DNA of 64,000 nucleotides, taken from JAYKJB01 sp035284745 [NCBI: Candidatus Sericytochromatia bacterium]. GTDB lineage: Bacteria > Cyanobacteriota > Sericytochromatia > S15B-MN24. This document shows positions 1 through 8,586 of the stretch, piece after piece. The stretch's first letter is position 1; every line of letters starts with the position of its first letter. The notes beneath the pieces were generated by a model. The model ran no database searches. It had not been told where the DNA came from and was given only the letters and a program-made list of their open reading frames with translations. Both the position numbers and the translations under genes were made by a program. Location: positions 1 through 64,000 of the forward strand of contig JAYKIL010000035.1 of NCBI GenBank assembly GCA_035284745.1, written 5' to 3'.

Positions 1-747
1 GATCTTCAGGGGGTTCTGCTGCCAGGATACAATGCGGCATCGCCGGGTCTTCCTACCAACGACGCGGATGGCCACGGAACCATGGTTGCCGGATTGATTG
101 GCGCGGTGGGTGGAAACGGCTACGGGATTCACGGTGCGGCACCTAATGCCCGCCTGGTGCCGGTGAAGGTGGGTGAAACCGTCTCCTCTTTGATTGACGG
201 AATGATGTGGGCGGCCGAAAACGCGGAAGTCATCTCCATGAGCATGAGTGTGAAGCCAAACATGAGCGAGTATCCCATCGCCATTGAGAGTACCAAGCGG
301 GCGGCCGCCTTTGTGATTGGAAAGGGTGTTCCGTTGGTGGTTTCGATGGGCAATACCGGCGACAACTCTCGGAATGTCCCTGCTGCGTTTGCGGGCCAAG
401 AGGTTCCAGATTTAATTGCGGTGGGTGCCACGGATAAGCGCGAGGAACCCGCCTTTTTCAGCACGTTCGGAAGTTGGTGTAGTGTTTCGGCGCCGGGGGA
501 TACCGTGGTGACGACCGGGTTGAATAACACGTATGTATATGCCCGCGGGACCTCGTTCTCTACGCCGTTGGTGGCGGCCACCGTCGCCCTGATGTTGGGT
601 GCGGGGCATTCCAGCAATCCAGGGGCAGTGAAGCGCACGTTGCAGAGCACTGCACGCGATCTTCTCACGCCGGGGCCCGATGAACGGACAGGGGCTGGCC
701 GGGTCCAGGCTGACCGGGCCGTTCTTGGGCTAAACGCGGGGCGGTAG
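1..747 (+). CDS. Subtilisin-like serine protease (S8), 5' end missing
   Basis: This is the C-terminal part of a subtilase. The frame is open from the first base of the window, so the start, any signal peptide and the catalytic Asp lie upstream; the first internal ATG (base 82) falls inside the His motif and cannot be the start. Visible are the His box DGHGTMVAG about 18 codons in, the oxyanion-hole region around VVSMGNTGDN, and the Ser box GTSFSTP followed by the usual helix. The protein ends shortly after the catalytic core (GAGRVQADRAV), so no C-terminal sorting domain is present. It is probably exported, like most S8 enzymes, but that cannot be seen here. Its last 18 bases overlap the convergent ldhA gene. 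A second subtilase lies at 26.6-28.0 kb. The family call is firm; the substrate is unknown. Confidence 0.9.
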   Translation, partial: DLQGVLLPGYNAASPGLPTNDADGHGTMVAGLIGAVGGNGYGIHGAAPNARLVPVKVGETVSSLIDGMMWAAENAEVISMSMSVKPNMSEYPIAIESTKRAAAFVIGKGVPLVVSMGNTGDNSRNVPAAFAGQEVPDLIAVGATDKREEPAFFSTFGSWCSVSAPGDTVVTTGLNNTYVYARGTSFSTPLVAATVALMLGAGHSSNPGAVKRTLQSTARDLLTPGPDERTGAGRVQADRAVLGLNAGR

Positions 748-1743
748 TACGGACTGGGGGGTGATCGCATTCACCAGCGGCGCCCCCGTCTGAAAGGCAT
801 CAATATTCTCAAACGTGGTCTGCGCAATGTTCGTTAACGCGGTATCGGTGAGGAATGCTTGATGACCGGTCACGAGGACGTTTGGGAAGCTGAGCAGGCG
901 GGCGAGTAAATCGTCTTGCAGTCCGGCGGAGGACCAGTCTTCAAAAAATATTCCAGCCTCACGCTCATACACGTCCAAACCGACAGCTCCCACGTGGCCG
1001 CTTTTGAGGCTCTTAATCAGTGCTGCTGTGTCGACCAATCCGCCGCGACTGGTGTTGAGGAGAATGGCACCTCGTTTCATACGCTCAAAGGCGCCACGAT
1101 TAAACATGTGGTGGGTTTGTGGGGTGAGTGGGGCGTGAAGGCTGATAATGTCCGCTTGAGTCAGCAACACGTCAAAATCCACGTACCTGACCCCATTGGC
1201 GATGTCGACGTCAGGCGTCGGGTCGAAAGCCAGAACTTCGCAACCGAAGCCGCGCATAATCGCCGCGAAACAGTGTCCGATTCGTCCTGTCCCGACGATG
1301 CCCACCGTTTTTCCATACAGGTCGAAACCGACGAGGCCTTCGAGTGAAAAGTTTCCTTCCCGAACACGCGCTGAAGCCCGGTGTATTTTGCGGTTGAGGC
1401 ACAGCAAAAGGGCCACTGCGTGCTCCGCCACCGCGTGGGGAGAATAGGCTGGTACGCGAACCACATTGATTCCCAGTTCGACCGCTGCGGCCAAATCCAG
1501 ATTATTGAACCCTGCGCAACGCAGCGCGATTAACCGGATTCCTTGGCTTGCAAGATTTTCCAAGACCGTGCGATCGAGCGTGTCGTTTACAAAACAACAG
1601 ACCGCCTCTGCGCCTTGCGCGAGGCGAACGGTATCCCGGGTCAGCCGCGTCGACAGATAGGTAATTTGGTGGTTTCGTTCTTTGTTGGCGGCGTTAAAAG
1701 GATCCTGCTCGTAGCTGTGAGCATCAAAAAAAACTATGCGCAT
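730..1743 (-). CDS. ldhA: D-lactate dehydrogenase (LdhA-type 2-hydroxyacid dehydrogenase)
   Basis: NAD-dependent reduction of pyruvate to D-lactate in the cytoplasm. The protein follows E. coli LdhA closely in the substrate domain (CCFVND, IALRCAGFNN, VRVPAYSPHAVAEH, NFSLEGL) and has a Rossmann NAD site GTGRIG near residue 150, the active-site Arg in NTSRGGLVD, and the catalytic His in TGHQAF near the C-terminus. Length is about 337 residues, normal for the family. I start at the second ATG because GGGAGGT lies four bases upstream of it; the ATG four codons earlier has no such site. It lies about 100 bp downstream of acs on the same strand, with a hairpin between them. The enzyme implies fermentative or overflow metabolism. 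LdhA rather than another 2-hydroxyacid dehydrogenase is inferred from overall resemblance. Confidence 0.92.
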   Translation of the reverse strand: MRIVFFDAHSYEQDPFNAANKERNHQITYLSTRLTRDTVRLAQGAEAVCCFVNDTLDRTVLENLASQGIRLIALRCAGFNNLDLAAAVELGINVVRVPAYSPHAVAEHAVALLLCLNRKIHRASARVREGNFSLEGLVGFDLYGKTVGIVGTGRIGHCFAAIMRGFGCEVLAFDPTPDVDIANGVRYVDFDVLLTQADIISLHAPLTPQTHHMFNRGAFERMKRGAILLNTSRGGLVDTAALIKSLKSGHVGAVGLDVYEREAGIFFEDWSSAGLQDDLLARLLSFPNVLVTGHQAFLTDTALTNIAQTTFENIDAFQTGAPLVNAITPQSVLPPRV

Positions 1744-1806
1744 AGCACCTCCCATTGGATGTGGACAAACAGAGTCGCCTCACGATTCAAGGGCATTGTG
1801 CGTGAA

Positions 1807-1834
1807 GAGGCCTGCGTCGATAAACGCCGGCCTC
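1807..1834. other. Intergenic hairpin between acs and ldhA
   Basis: The arms GAGGCC and GGCCTC enclose a second pair, GCGT and ACGC, across one mismatch, giving about ten base pairs with a six-base loop. It sits just after the acs stop on the leftward strand. No T-run follows on either strand, so it is not a classical intrinsic terminator; an mRNA 3'-end stabiliser or processing site is possible. Confidence 0.4.
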
Positions 1835-1847
1835 ATTGCTTGAACGA

Positions 1848-3800
1848 CTACTCTTCATCTTGCCGCAGGCGTGCAAGAAGCCCGTAGTCTTCAATCGTCG
1901 TGGTGTCCCCCACCGTTTCCTTGCCCGCTGCAATGTCTCGCAAAAGGCGCCGCATAATTTTCCCGCTCCGCGTCTTTGGCAAAGCATCCGTAAAACGGAT
2001 GTCATCGGGTCGCGCCAATGCCCCTATTTCTTTCACAACGTGAGCCTTAAGCTCCGTCTTGAGCGCATCACTTGCCGTTTCCCCGGGACCAAGGGTTACG
2101 AATGCCGCAACGGCCTGCCCCTTGAGATCATCTGGGCGCCCTACCACCGCGGCTTCCACGACGGCCGGATGACTGACCAAGGCGCTTTCAATTTCCATGG
2201 TGCCCAGGCGATGCCCGGACACATTGATCACATCATCGACCCGTCCCATGATCCAGACATAGCCATTCTCATCCTGGTATGCGCCGTCGCCAGTAAAATA
2301 CATGCCAGGAATCTCTTTCCAATAGGTGTTGACGAACCGTTCGTCGTCACCCCAGAGGGTCCGAAGCATCGAGGGCCAGGGTTTTCTGACGACCAAGAAG
2401 CCCCCTTGACCGCGAGGCAACTCCTCGCCGTGTTTATTGACAATGGCGACATCAATGCCGGGAAGCGGCAAGGTGGCCGTCCCCGGTTTGGTGGGAGTGG
2501 CGCCCGGAAATGGAGCGACCATAATCCCGCCTGTTTCGGTTTGCCACCACGTATCTACGATCGGGCATCGTTCTTTGCCGATGACGCGGTGGTACCACAT
2601 CCAGGCCTCAGGATTAATGGGCTCGCCGACGGTGCCGAGCAGCCGAAGGGTCGACAAATTGTGTTTATCAGCCCATTGTTCGCCCCATTTCATAAAGGCA
2701 CGAATGGCAGTGGGGGCCGTGTAAAAGATCGTCACGCCATATTTTTCCACCAGTTGCCACATACGATCCGGTTCAGGCCAGTTGGGGGCGCCCTCGTACA
2801 TCACGGTCGTTGCCCCATTTGAAAGGGGGCCATAGATGACGTAACTGTGGCCTGTAACCCACCCAATATCGGCCGTGCACCAGTATGTGTCCGTATCTTT
2901 GAGGTCAAAAATCCATTTGGTCGTCAAAGTGGCGTTGAGGAGGTATCCGGCCGTTGTGTGCATCACCCCCTTGGGCTTGCCCGTTGAGCCGCTGGTGTAG
3001 AGGATAAACAAGGGATGCTCACTGTCCAATGGAACCGCTTCACACGAGGCCGAGACCGTCATGACCGTTTCGTGCCACCAGTGATCTCTTTGGGGCACCA
3101 TCGACACGTTTTCGCCTGTTCGTTTGAGAACGATCACGCTGCTCACCGTCGGGCAATGCTCCAAAGCCGCATCTACCGTGTTTTTCAAAGGCACGGTGGC
3201 CCCTCGGCGATAGCCGCCGTCCGCTGTGATGACCAACTTGGCTCCCGCGTCATTGACGCGTTCCTTGATCGCCTCCGCTGAAAAGCCGCCAAAAATGATA
3301 CTGTGCGTTGCTCCAATCCGCGCGCACGCGAGCATCGCGATGGCAAGTTCCGGCACCATTGGCATGTAAAGGACCACACGATCGCCCGCGACGATGCCGT
3401 GATTTTTTAGGACGTTGGCAAAAATGCAGACTTCGCGGTGTAAGTCCTGATAGGTCAGCACCCTCGAGTCACCCGGTTCTCCTTCCCAGATGATGGCTGC
3501 TTTGTTGCGCCGCCACGTCTTTAGGTGACGGTCCAGACAGTTCTCGGTGATATTGAGGCGTCCCCCGGTGAACCACTTCGCGAAGGGAGCGGAAGACCAG
3601 TCGAGAACTTGACTATATGGCGTTTCCCACGTCAGCAATTCCTTCGCGTGATTCCCCCAATAGCTTTCCGGATCGTCTGTCGCCTCTTTACAAATGGCGT
3701 GATAAGACTGCATCGAATCAACCAGGGCGTCAGATGAAAAGGCTTTGGGCGGATCAAACACCCGCGTTTCATTCAGGATGGAGGTGATTTCAGTAGTCAA
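1848..3800 (-). CDS. acs: Acetyl-CoA synthetase (AMP-forming)
   Basis: Activates acetate to acetyl-CoA through acetyl-AMP (ANL superfamily). The ATP-binding P-loop signature [11 protein letters not shown] is present, followed by the Acs-typical stretch with TDIGWVTGH and [10 protein letters not shown], the hinge-region [14 protein letters not shown], and the C-terminal catalytic Lys in [10 protein letters not shown], the residue that is reversibly acetylated in well-studied Acs proteins. Length of 650 residues is canonical. I start at a TTG because GAGGAG sits six bases upstream of it; the upstream in-frame GTG, five codons earlier, has no ribosome site and nearly abuts the stop codon of the preceding flavoprotein gene. 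That spacing makes the two genes co-transcribed. Together with ldhA downstream this suggests an acetate and lactate metabolism cluster. Confidence 0.96.
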   Translation of the reverse strand: MTTEITSILNETRVFDPPKAFSSDALVDSMQSYHAICKEATDDPESYWGNHAKELLTWETPYSQVLDWSSAPFAKWFTGGRLNITENCLDRHLKTWRRNKAAIIWEGEPGDSRVLTYQDLHREVCIFANVLKNHGIVAGDRVVLYMPMVPELAIAMLACARIGATHSIIFGGFSAEAIKERVNDAGAKLVITADGGYRRGATVPLKNTVDAALEHCPTVSSVIVLKRTGENVSMVPQRDHWWHETVMTVSASCEAVPLDSEHPLFILYTSGSTGKPKGVMHTTAGYLLNATLTTKWIFDLKDTDTYWCTADIGWVTGHSYVIYGPLSNGATTVMYEGAPNWPEPDRMWQLVEKYGVTIFYTAPTAIRAFMKWGEQWADKHNLSTLRLLGTVGEPINPEAWMWYHRVIGKERCPIVDTWWQTETGGIMVAPFPGATPTKPGTATLPLPGIDVAIVNKHGEELPRGQGGFLVVRKPWPSMLRTLWGDDERFVNTYWKEIPGMYFTGDGAYQDENGYVWIMGRVDDVINVSGHRLGTMEIESALVSHPAVVEAAVVGRPDDLKGQAVAAFVTLGPGETASDALKTELKAHVVKEIGALARPDDIRFTDALPKTRSGKIMRRLLRDIAAGKETVGDTTTIEDYGLLARLRQDEE

Positions 3801-3816
3801 AGAACAACTCCTCACG

Positions 3817-5214
3817 CTAGATGTGGGCCATACGTTCTACACGCTGGTCTTCACAAGCCTCAACGGGTTCCAGCCAAATTTCAGCCAGGGTTGGGTGTAA
3901 ATGGGGGATTTCTAAAAATTGTCGGCACGTTGACCGGAAATACATGGCGACGATCATCTCGTGAATTAAGTCGCTGCCCTCAGCCCCAACGACCGCCGCT
4001 CCCAGGATCTCCCCTGTTTCAGCGTGCGCTACGACCTTCACGAAACCGTCCGTTAGGTTTGCGACCAAAGCTTTGCCTTGATCGTTGAATGGGTAGGATG
4101 CCGAGACAAAAGGGATATTTTCGCGGCGGCAATCATTTTCCGAGCGACCCACCCGCGCAATGTTCGGATCACAAAAGATGGCCGATGCCAGAAGTCGGTC
4201 GTCAAAAGGGACCTCTGTCAGGCCTAAGGCATGTTTGGCTGCGTGGATTCCCTCTGCGATCGCCACGTGAACCAGTTGATGCCGACTGGCTGCATCACCC
4301 GCCGCGTAGATATGGGGCGCACTCGTTCTCAAGTAGGGATCCGTAGGGATTCGTCGTGGTTCCGTGTGGACTCCTGCTGCCTCTAAATTCAGCGTTTCAA
4401 CGGCCGGAACTCGCCCCGTTGCGACCAGCAAGGCGTTCCCTTCGACGGTGAATTGCTCGCCATCCCGTTCCACGTGAACTCTGTAGCGGCCCGCTACTTT
4501 TTCAACTTTTGTAAAGTTCAGGCGCGTTGCAATCGTCAAGCCATCACGCTCCAAGCATCGACTCACCTCTGTGGAGATGTCCTCATCCTCCCCTGCGAGG
4601 ATTCGGGGCCCTCGAATTAACATGGTCGTACGGGCGCCTAGACGAGATAAAAATTGTCCCAATTCCAATGCAATGACCCCACCGCCGATGACGATCAGCG
4701 ATTCGGGCGGGGCTGATAAAGCCAGAACATCGTCGCTGGTCCAATACCCGACCGTTTCCAAACCAGGAATATTGGGCGCCCAAGGACGCGAGCCTGTCGC
4801 AACCAGGTATTTCTTCGCTCGGATAATCCGTTCTCCAGCCCGCAGACTGCGCGCGTCGATAAATTCTCCGGCTGCTGCAATCCACTCGAAGTTTACCTGC
4901 GCTTCTATGGCCTCGCGCCGGTAACGGGCAAAATCTTCGACCCAATAAGACTTACGCTCCATAATCTTTGAAAAGTTGAAGCCGACTTGGCCCACTTCTA
5001 TCCCGACGGATGAAGCGGTCTTTACCGTATGGAGAACATCGGTGCTTCGCAGCAGCGCTTTGGTCGGCATACATCCCCTGAGAATACACAATCCACCCAG
5101 AGGGCCGGGATCGATCAAGGCCACTCGAGCGCCCGCTTCTCCCGCCGTGCGCGCGGCCCAAAAACCTGCGGAGCCGGCCCCCAAGATCGCCAAGTCATAA
5201 TCGTTGGATGTCAC
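3817..5214 (-). CDS. Dihydrolipoyl-dehydrogenase-like flavoprotein disulfide reductase
   Basis: Class I pyridine-nucleotide disulfide oxidoreductase: an FAD enzyme that passes electrons between NAD(P)H and a disulfide substrate. N-terminal FAD site LGAGSAG, redox disulfide in [16 protein letters not shown] site [11 protein letters not shown] near residue 180, the second FAD motif YAAGDAA, and a C-terminal dimerisation domain with the His/Glu catalytic pair in [10 protein letters not shown]. The GTG start is chosen because GGAGG precedes it by five bases; this gives 465 residues, typical for Lpd. The frame runs upstream to a GTG overlapping the nadK stop (GTGA), which would add 31 residues unlike the family. 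No E1, E2 or H-protein gene is near, so a role in pyruvate dehydrogenase, glycine cleavage or as a mercuric- or soluble-transhydrogenase-like enzyme is open. Confidence 0.88.
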   Translation of the reverse strand: MTSNDYDLAILGAGSAGFWAARTAGEAGARVALIDPGPLGGLCILRGCMPTKALLRSTDVLHTVKTASSVGIEVGQVGFNFSKIMERKSYWVEDFARYRREAIEAQVNFEWIAAAGEFIDARSLRAGERIIRAKKYLVATGSRPWAPNIPGLETVGYWTSDDVLALSAPPESLIVIGGGVIALELGQFLSRLGARTTMLIRGPRILAGEDEDISTEVSRCLERDGLTIATRLNFTKVEKVAGRYRVHVERDGEQFTVEGNALLVATGRVPAVETLNLEAAGVHTEPRRIPTDPYLRTSAPHIYAAGDAASRHQLVHVAIAEGIHAAKHALGLTEVPFDDRLLASAIFCDPNIARVGRSENDCRRENIPFVSASYPFNDQGKALVANLTDGFVKVVAHAETGEILGAAVVGAEGSDLIHEMIVAMYFRSTCRQFLEIPHLHPTLAEIWLEPVEACEDQRVERMAHI

Positions 5215-5303
5215 CGAGACCTCCGTAGCAATATTCCATCGAATTGTAACCTGTCCGGAGCAAGAAGACCTCCTCGGGAGTCCACCTTTCACAGGGGCTT
5301 TTG

Positions 5304-6164
5304 TCACAGGGGACGACGGGTGGGACCCCAGGCCAATTTGCTTTGGAGACGGGCAAAAAAATCAATGCGGTCAAACTTCACCAGCCTGGCGTATCGAGAG
5401 GCACGCGTGAAGGACACGTGGTCCCCCATCTGAACGGGGAGTCCTGGCTGGCCGTCAGCAGAAAGTAAAAGATCGAGATTCGCGGGCCCTTCTATCACGA
5501 CACGAACAGAAACGCGGTCAGACAGAACAATCGGCCGGGCTGACAGCGAGTGGGGGCAGATGGGGGCCAGGACGAAAACGGGCAGATCGGGCGTGAGTAA
5601 GGGGCCGCCGGCAGAAAGGGCGTAAGCGGTAGAGCCTGTGGGCGTGGCGATGACCAGGCCATCCGCATCGTATGTAGTGACGTAAACGCCATCCACATAG
5701 GTGGCCAGTTCTACCAGGCGAGCAAAGGCACCTTTCGACAGCACACAATCGTTGAGCGAATAACTCTCACCCAGAATTTCGCCCTGGCGGTAGGCGACCG
5801 CGTGCATCATGGCGCGATCCTCAAGACGAAAGTCACCCGATGCAAAACGTTCAAGCGCTTGTGGTAATTCGTTAAAGGCAACCTCCGACAGGAAGCCGAG
5901 ACGTCCCAGATCAACGCCGAGGAGGGGAATAGGACCCGCAGGGTTTCCACTTGCGAGGCGCGCGGCGGTGAGAAAAGTGCCGTCTCCTCCCATCACCAAA
6001 ACCAGGTCGGCACCAATCACCGCCTCGGGGTCTGGGGCGCCCGCCCCAACAAAACAAGCATTCCAGCCCAGCGGTGAGAGCCAATCGCGCAATTCTGCGA
6101 GGTAAGCTGGCATCCGTGGTTTGTTCTCGGCGTGGACCACAACCACACTCTTTATGTTCGGCAT
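5304..6164 (-). CDS. nadK: NAD kinase
   Basis: Phosphorylates NAD to NADP. The diagnostic motifs are all present: GGDGTFL (diphosphate binding, catalytic Asp), NDCVLSKG (adenosine binding), and TPTGSTAYALSAGGP. Length of about 286 residues fits the bacterial family. The longer frame upstream (30 extra residues) looks non-homologous; MPNIKSVVVV begins at the expected first strand, though its ribosome site is weak. It belongs to the leftward group DUF4177-like gene, nadK, flavoprotein, acs. Linking NADP synthesis with acetate activation is a positional observation only. Confidence 0.93.
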   Translation of the reverse strand: MPNIKSVVVVHAENKPRMPAYLAELRDWLSPLGWNACFVGAGAPDPEAVIGADLVLVMGGDGTFLTAARLASGNPAGPIPLLGVDLGRLGFLSEVAFNELPQALERFASGDFRLEDRAMMHAVAYRQGEILGESYSLNDCVLSKGAFARLVELATYVDGVYVTTYDADGLVIATPTGSTAYALSAGGPLLTPDLPVFVLAPICPHSLSARPIVLSDRVSVRVVIEGPANLDLLLSADGQPGLPVQMGDHVSFTRASRYARLVKFDRIDFFARLQSKLAWGPTRRPL

Positions 6165-6234
6165 GGGGGGCACCGCTTTCCGAAGGGAATCGGTCTTTTT
6201 CCTCAGGGCGTTTGAAGGACTTCCGAATGATGAC

Positions 6235-6528
6235 CTAGTTGACGCCAAACCCAACCCGGGGCCGTTGTTTTTTTTCTTCGGTTTTTTTCAGTCGCCTAAA
6301 AATAAACGATGGCGTGGTGGCAATCAGTGCCCAACCCTCTTCACCGAGTTCGTTTAATCGCTGTTTCAGTTTCTCAGGAGACAGGTCCGCAAGCGCCAGA
6401 ACTTCGTATTCGGAAGGTGGGTTCAAGCGAGATTCTCCGCTCGCTTCTACGACCGGAGGACGAACAGTCGTTGTTTCGTCATCTGATAAAACTATCGAAC
6501 GGTGGGGAGCTATCGCGTGGTGCTGCAT
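6235..6528 (-). CDS. Small DUF4177-like protein
   Basis: A cytoplasmic protein of 97 residues without signal peptide or membrane segment. The C-terminal half, EYEVLAL followed by a Lys/Leu-rich helix and NELGEEGWALI, matches the pattern of the DUF4177 family (short protein with a conserved 'lnelG.eGWelv' core). The N-terminal 40 residues are low-complexity and probably disordered. Function unknown. I start at the second ATG, nine bases after AGGAGG; the upstream ATG touches that ribosome site directly and would lie only 13 bases from the predicted transcription start. It is the first gene of the leftward nadK-acs transcription unit. Confidence 0.7.
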   Translation of the reverse strand: MQHHAIAPHRSIVLSDDETTTVRPPVVEASGESRLNPPSEYEVLALADLSPEKLKQRLNELGEEGWALIATTPSFIFRRLKKTEEKKQRPRVGFGVN

Positions 6529-6554
6529 AACCTTCATCCTCCTCAGACGCCAGC

Positions 6555-6563
6555 ATTATACCA
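6555..6563 (-). promoter_or_regulatory. Extended -10 promoter for the DUF4177/nadK/acs unit
   Basis: Leftward TGG-TATAAT, a perfect -10 hexamer with the TGn extension. No good -35 hexamer is visible at 16-18 bp, as is common for extended -10 promoters. The start would be near base 6548, leaving a leader of about 20 bases that contains AGGAGG. Confidence 0.6.
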
Positions 6564-6657
6564 GAGGGCACAACATCCTCACGAAAGGCCCACGGGCTGC
6601 GGTATGATCGACACTTAAACTGACACATCTCGGCAGGCCAAGAACGTGGAGAATCTT

Positions 6658-7125
6658 GTGAATAAACCAAACCCGGTCACCTTGTACAGTGACGGATGTG
6701 CGCTCAATAATCCTGGCCCCGGGGGCTGGGCCTCCATCCTGGTATATCAGGGGGTTGAAAAAGAAATCGTTGGCGGTGAACCGCACTCAACGAACAACCG
6801 AGCGGAAATGATGGCTGTCATCACTGGCTTGCAGGCATTGAAACGCCCGTGTCGCGTTCACATCGTGAGTGACAGCCAATATGTCATCAAGGGAATGACC
6901 GAGTGGCTGCCGGGTTGGGTGCGTCGCGGGTGGCAAAATGCAGCGGGAGAACCGGTGAAAAATCGAGAATTGTGGGAAAAACTGGCCGCCGTGGTGGCTT
7001 TGCATGAGGTGAGTTGGGAATGGGTTAAAGGGCACGCGGGCCACCCGTACAACGAACGTTGCGATCAACTCGCGAAGGCACACGCGGAGGTCTTTAAGCT
7101 GAGAGCGGCCCAAGAGCGGTCTTGA
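6658..7125 (+). CDS. rnhA: Ribonuclease HI
   Basis: Cleaves the RNA strand of RNA-DNA hybrids. The four carboxylates are present: Asp in YSDGC, Glu in NNRAEM, Asp in VSDSQYV, and Asp in NERCDQLA, plus the flexible-loop His in KGHAGHP. The basic handle region ([17 protein letters not shown]) is retained, as in E. coli RNase HI. The GTG start used here follows GGAG by six bases and gives 155 residues, the classical length; the GTG four codons earlier overlaps that ribosome site. It runs divergently from the DUF4177/nadK unit. Confidence 0.95.
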   Translation: MNKPNPVTLYSDGCALNNPGPGGWASILVYQGVEKEIVGGEPHSTNNRAEMMAVITGLQALKRPCRVHIVSDSQYVIKGMTEWLPGWVRRGWQNAAGEPVKNRELWEKLAAVVALHEVSWEWVKGHAGHPYNERCDQLAKAHAEVFKLRAAQERS

Positions 7126-7426
7126 GATTTGCAAATTATTAAATCTTGATTAAAACCCAAAAGACACGTCTCATCTTGATTTCTTGACTTGTGTCCTCGG
7201 CCTTGCTCTCTGCGGCTGATTCCTGTGTGTTAAAGACATCGTTTTTCGATAAAAACAGAGATGTCGGTGATTTTTTCGGTGCGATCAGCGCCCCTTGTAG
7301 CCTGTTTATTAAACGATTTATTGAACTTTTAATTTGTCGCTGTGATTTAAGTCAGGTTAAATTAAATTTATGTACAGTGTCATAGTCCGCGGTCCGCGGT
7401 CGGTTTGAGAAGGGGTAAGTCCAAAG
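7126..7426. other. AT-rich intergenic region upstream of the Cys/His repeat gene
   Basis: About 300 bases markedly richer in A+T than the surroundings. No terminator follows rnhA. The only frame, about 64 codons from base 7191, lacks a ribosome site and homology features, so I do not call it. A weak promoter can be read as TTGTCG (7334-7339), a 17-base spacer, then TTAAAT (7357-7362). Two CCGCGG palindromes one base apart (7387-7392, 7394-7399) lie just upstream of the next gene and could bind a regulator. Confidence 0.4.
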
Positions 7427-7681
7427 ATGACAAAGTTTCTGATCACGATGAGTGTGGCAGTTTTGGCGGCGGCCTCTGCGCCGAGCGTTTTTGCTGGTCC
7501 GTCTTGTCCGGGCGGCGGCCATGGCGGCGGTGGTTGCGGTGGCGATGAGCAAATGGCAGGCCCTTCCTGCCCGGGTGGCGGGCACGGTGGCGGTGGCTGC
7601 GGGGGTGATGGTCAACTTGCCGGCCCGTCTTGCCCAGGTGGTGGCCACGGCGGCGGTGGCTGCGGAGGCGACCAGGCCTAG
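7427..7681 (+). CDS. Secreted Cys/His/Gly-rich triple-repeat mini-protein
   Basis: 84 residues that match no family I recognise. Residues 1-23 form a Sec signal peptide (KF, hydrophobic core, then SVFA-GP, likely cleavage after Ala). The mature part is three near-identical 21-residue repeats, each containing PSCPGGGHGGGGCGGD, separated by EQM and GQL. Each repeat thus has two Cys and one His in the order C-x4-H-x4-C, about half of it Gly. This spacing could bind a metal ion or form disulfides in the periplasm; that is inference. The gene is monocistronic: an AT-rich region lies before it and a strong terminator follows. Ribosome site is weak (AAGGGG, 13 bases). No maturation enzyme of RiPP type is adjacent. 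Confidence 0.75.
   Translation: MTKFLITMSVAVLAAASAPSVFAGPSCPGGGHGGGGCGGDEQMAGPSCPGGGHGGGGCGGDGQLAGPSCPGGGHGGGGCGGDQA
7493..7678 (+). repeat. Three tandem 63-bp coding repeats
   Basis: Three in-frame copies (63, 63 and 60 bases) encode the AGPSCPGGGHGGGGCGGD unit. The copies differ at many third codon positions while the protein stays constant, so the repeat is maintained by selection rather than being a fresh slippage product. Confidence 0.9.
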
Positions 7682-7716
7682 CCAGAAACCTTCGGGGGGT
7701 GAGTCCTGACCCGTTG

Positions 7717-7744
7717 GCCCGATCCAATTTGGATCGGGCTTTTT
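7717..7744 (+). terminator. Rho-independent terminator after the Cys/His repeat gene
   Basis: A perfect nine-base-pair stem, GCCCGATCC and GGATCGGGC, with loop AATTT, is followed directly by five Ts. It isolates the mini-protein gene from the MBL operon. Confidence 0.9.
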
Positions 7745-7765
7745 GCTGTGGGCGAGTGACCTGGG

Positions 7766-7774
7766 TGGTACAAT
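7766..7774 (+). promoter_or_regulatory. Extended -10 promoter of the MBL/M50B operon
   Basis: TGG-TACAAT, an extended -10 element directly after the preceding terminator and 33 bases before the MBL start codon. No convincing -35. Confidence 0.5.
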
Positions 7775-7807
7775 AGCCCGTTGAAGAAGACGAGCCCTCA
7801 CTAAGTT

Positions 7808-8572
7808 ATGCCCGAATCTTTCTCCCTTACGTTTCTCGGGGTCGGCGGAGGCCTGAGCCCAGAACTTGGAAATAATAACGTCCTCCTTGAGCAGGCGGGC
7901 GGAACCGCGCATCTGTTAATAGACTGCGGCCCTGTGACTGCTCAGGTGCTCAAGGCAAACAAGCGCCTTGCGGCGATAGAGCACGTCTTTATCACCCACG
8001 TACACGATGACCACATTGGAGGGCTTCAACTCTGGGCACAGCTTAACCGGTATGTGTATCGTCATCGCCCGACCTTGTGGTACCCCGAAGCGCTGTGGGA
8101 TGAGCTTTGGAATGGTTCGTTGCGCGGTGGGCTTGAAAAGGTGAATTCGGTCGAGGGCCAGCCTGAGACGGTGGGATTGGACGCTTACTTTGAACTGAGA
8201 CCGTTGGGGCCAGGTGACTCTGTTTGTGTGCCGGGGTTGCCCGTGTTGACCCCGCGACCCACGGTTCACATTCCCGGTAAGCCGTGTTTTGGCTTTTTTC
8301 TTGGGGATGATGTGTACTTCTCGTCAGACTCTCAGTTACTTCCTCCTCTGGAGGGGCCCAGTGGCAAGCCATTGAGGGCTATCTTTCAAGACTGTCAGCT
8401 GTTCGATACCCCGCACTCCGTGCACACCTCCTTCGAAATGTTGGATGCGGCGTTGCCTCCGGACGTGAAGGCCATTACTCGACTGATGCACTACAACGAG
8501 ACACCCGCCTTGGATGCCCGGCAAAGAGGATTTTGGGGTTTTGTTCCGCGTGACATACCGCTGTGGTTTTAG
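7808..8572 (+). CDS. MBL-fold metallo-hydrolase
   Basis: Cytoplasmic metallo-beta-lactamase-fold hydrolase of 254 residues. The metal motif is ITHVHDDHIGG (residues 59-69), preceded by the strand ending LLIDCGP. Further metal ligands are likely the His in PRPTVHIPGK and the Asp in YFSSDSQ, and the C-terminal His in LMHYNE; the arrangement resembles RNase Z / AtsA-type subgroups. There is no signal peptide and no fused domain. It starts an apparent three-gene operon with an M50B-like membrane protease and a small membrane protein. Substrate unknown; the fold call is secure. Confidence 0.85.
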   Translation: MPESFSLTFLGVGGGLSPELGNNNVLLEQAGGTAHLLIDCGPVTAQVLKANKRLAAIEHVFITHVHDDHIGGLQLWAQLNRYVYRHRPTLWYPEALWDELWNGSLRGGLEKVNSVEGQPETVGLDAYFELRPLGPGDSVCVPGLPVLTPRPTVHIPGKPCFGFFLGDDVYFSSDSQLLPPLEGPSGKPLRAIFQDCQLFDTPHSVHTSFEMLDAALPPDVKAITRLMHYNETPALDARQRGFWGFVPRDIPLWF

Positions 8573-8586
8573 CGCGTGGGCAAGGT

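Noticed and set aside
1836-2822. 328-codon rightward frame antisense to acs
   Set aside because: It is the shadow of a strongly conserved acs gene; no ribosome site, composition unlike real proteins of this genome.
7191-7385. 64-codon rightward frame in the AT-rich region after rnhA
   Set aside because: No Shine-Dalgarno, no start context, no family resemblance.
8563-8586. Earlier GTG start for the M50B-like gene overlapping the MBL stop
   Set aside because: Possible, but it adds a non-conserved stretch; the GTG at 8587 is preferred, without strong ribosome-site evidence either way.
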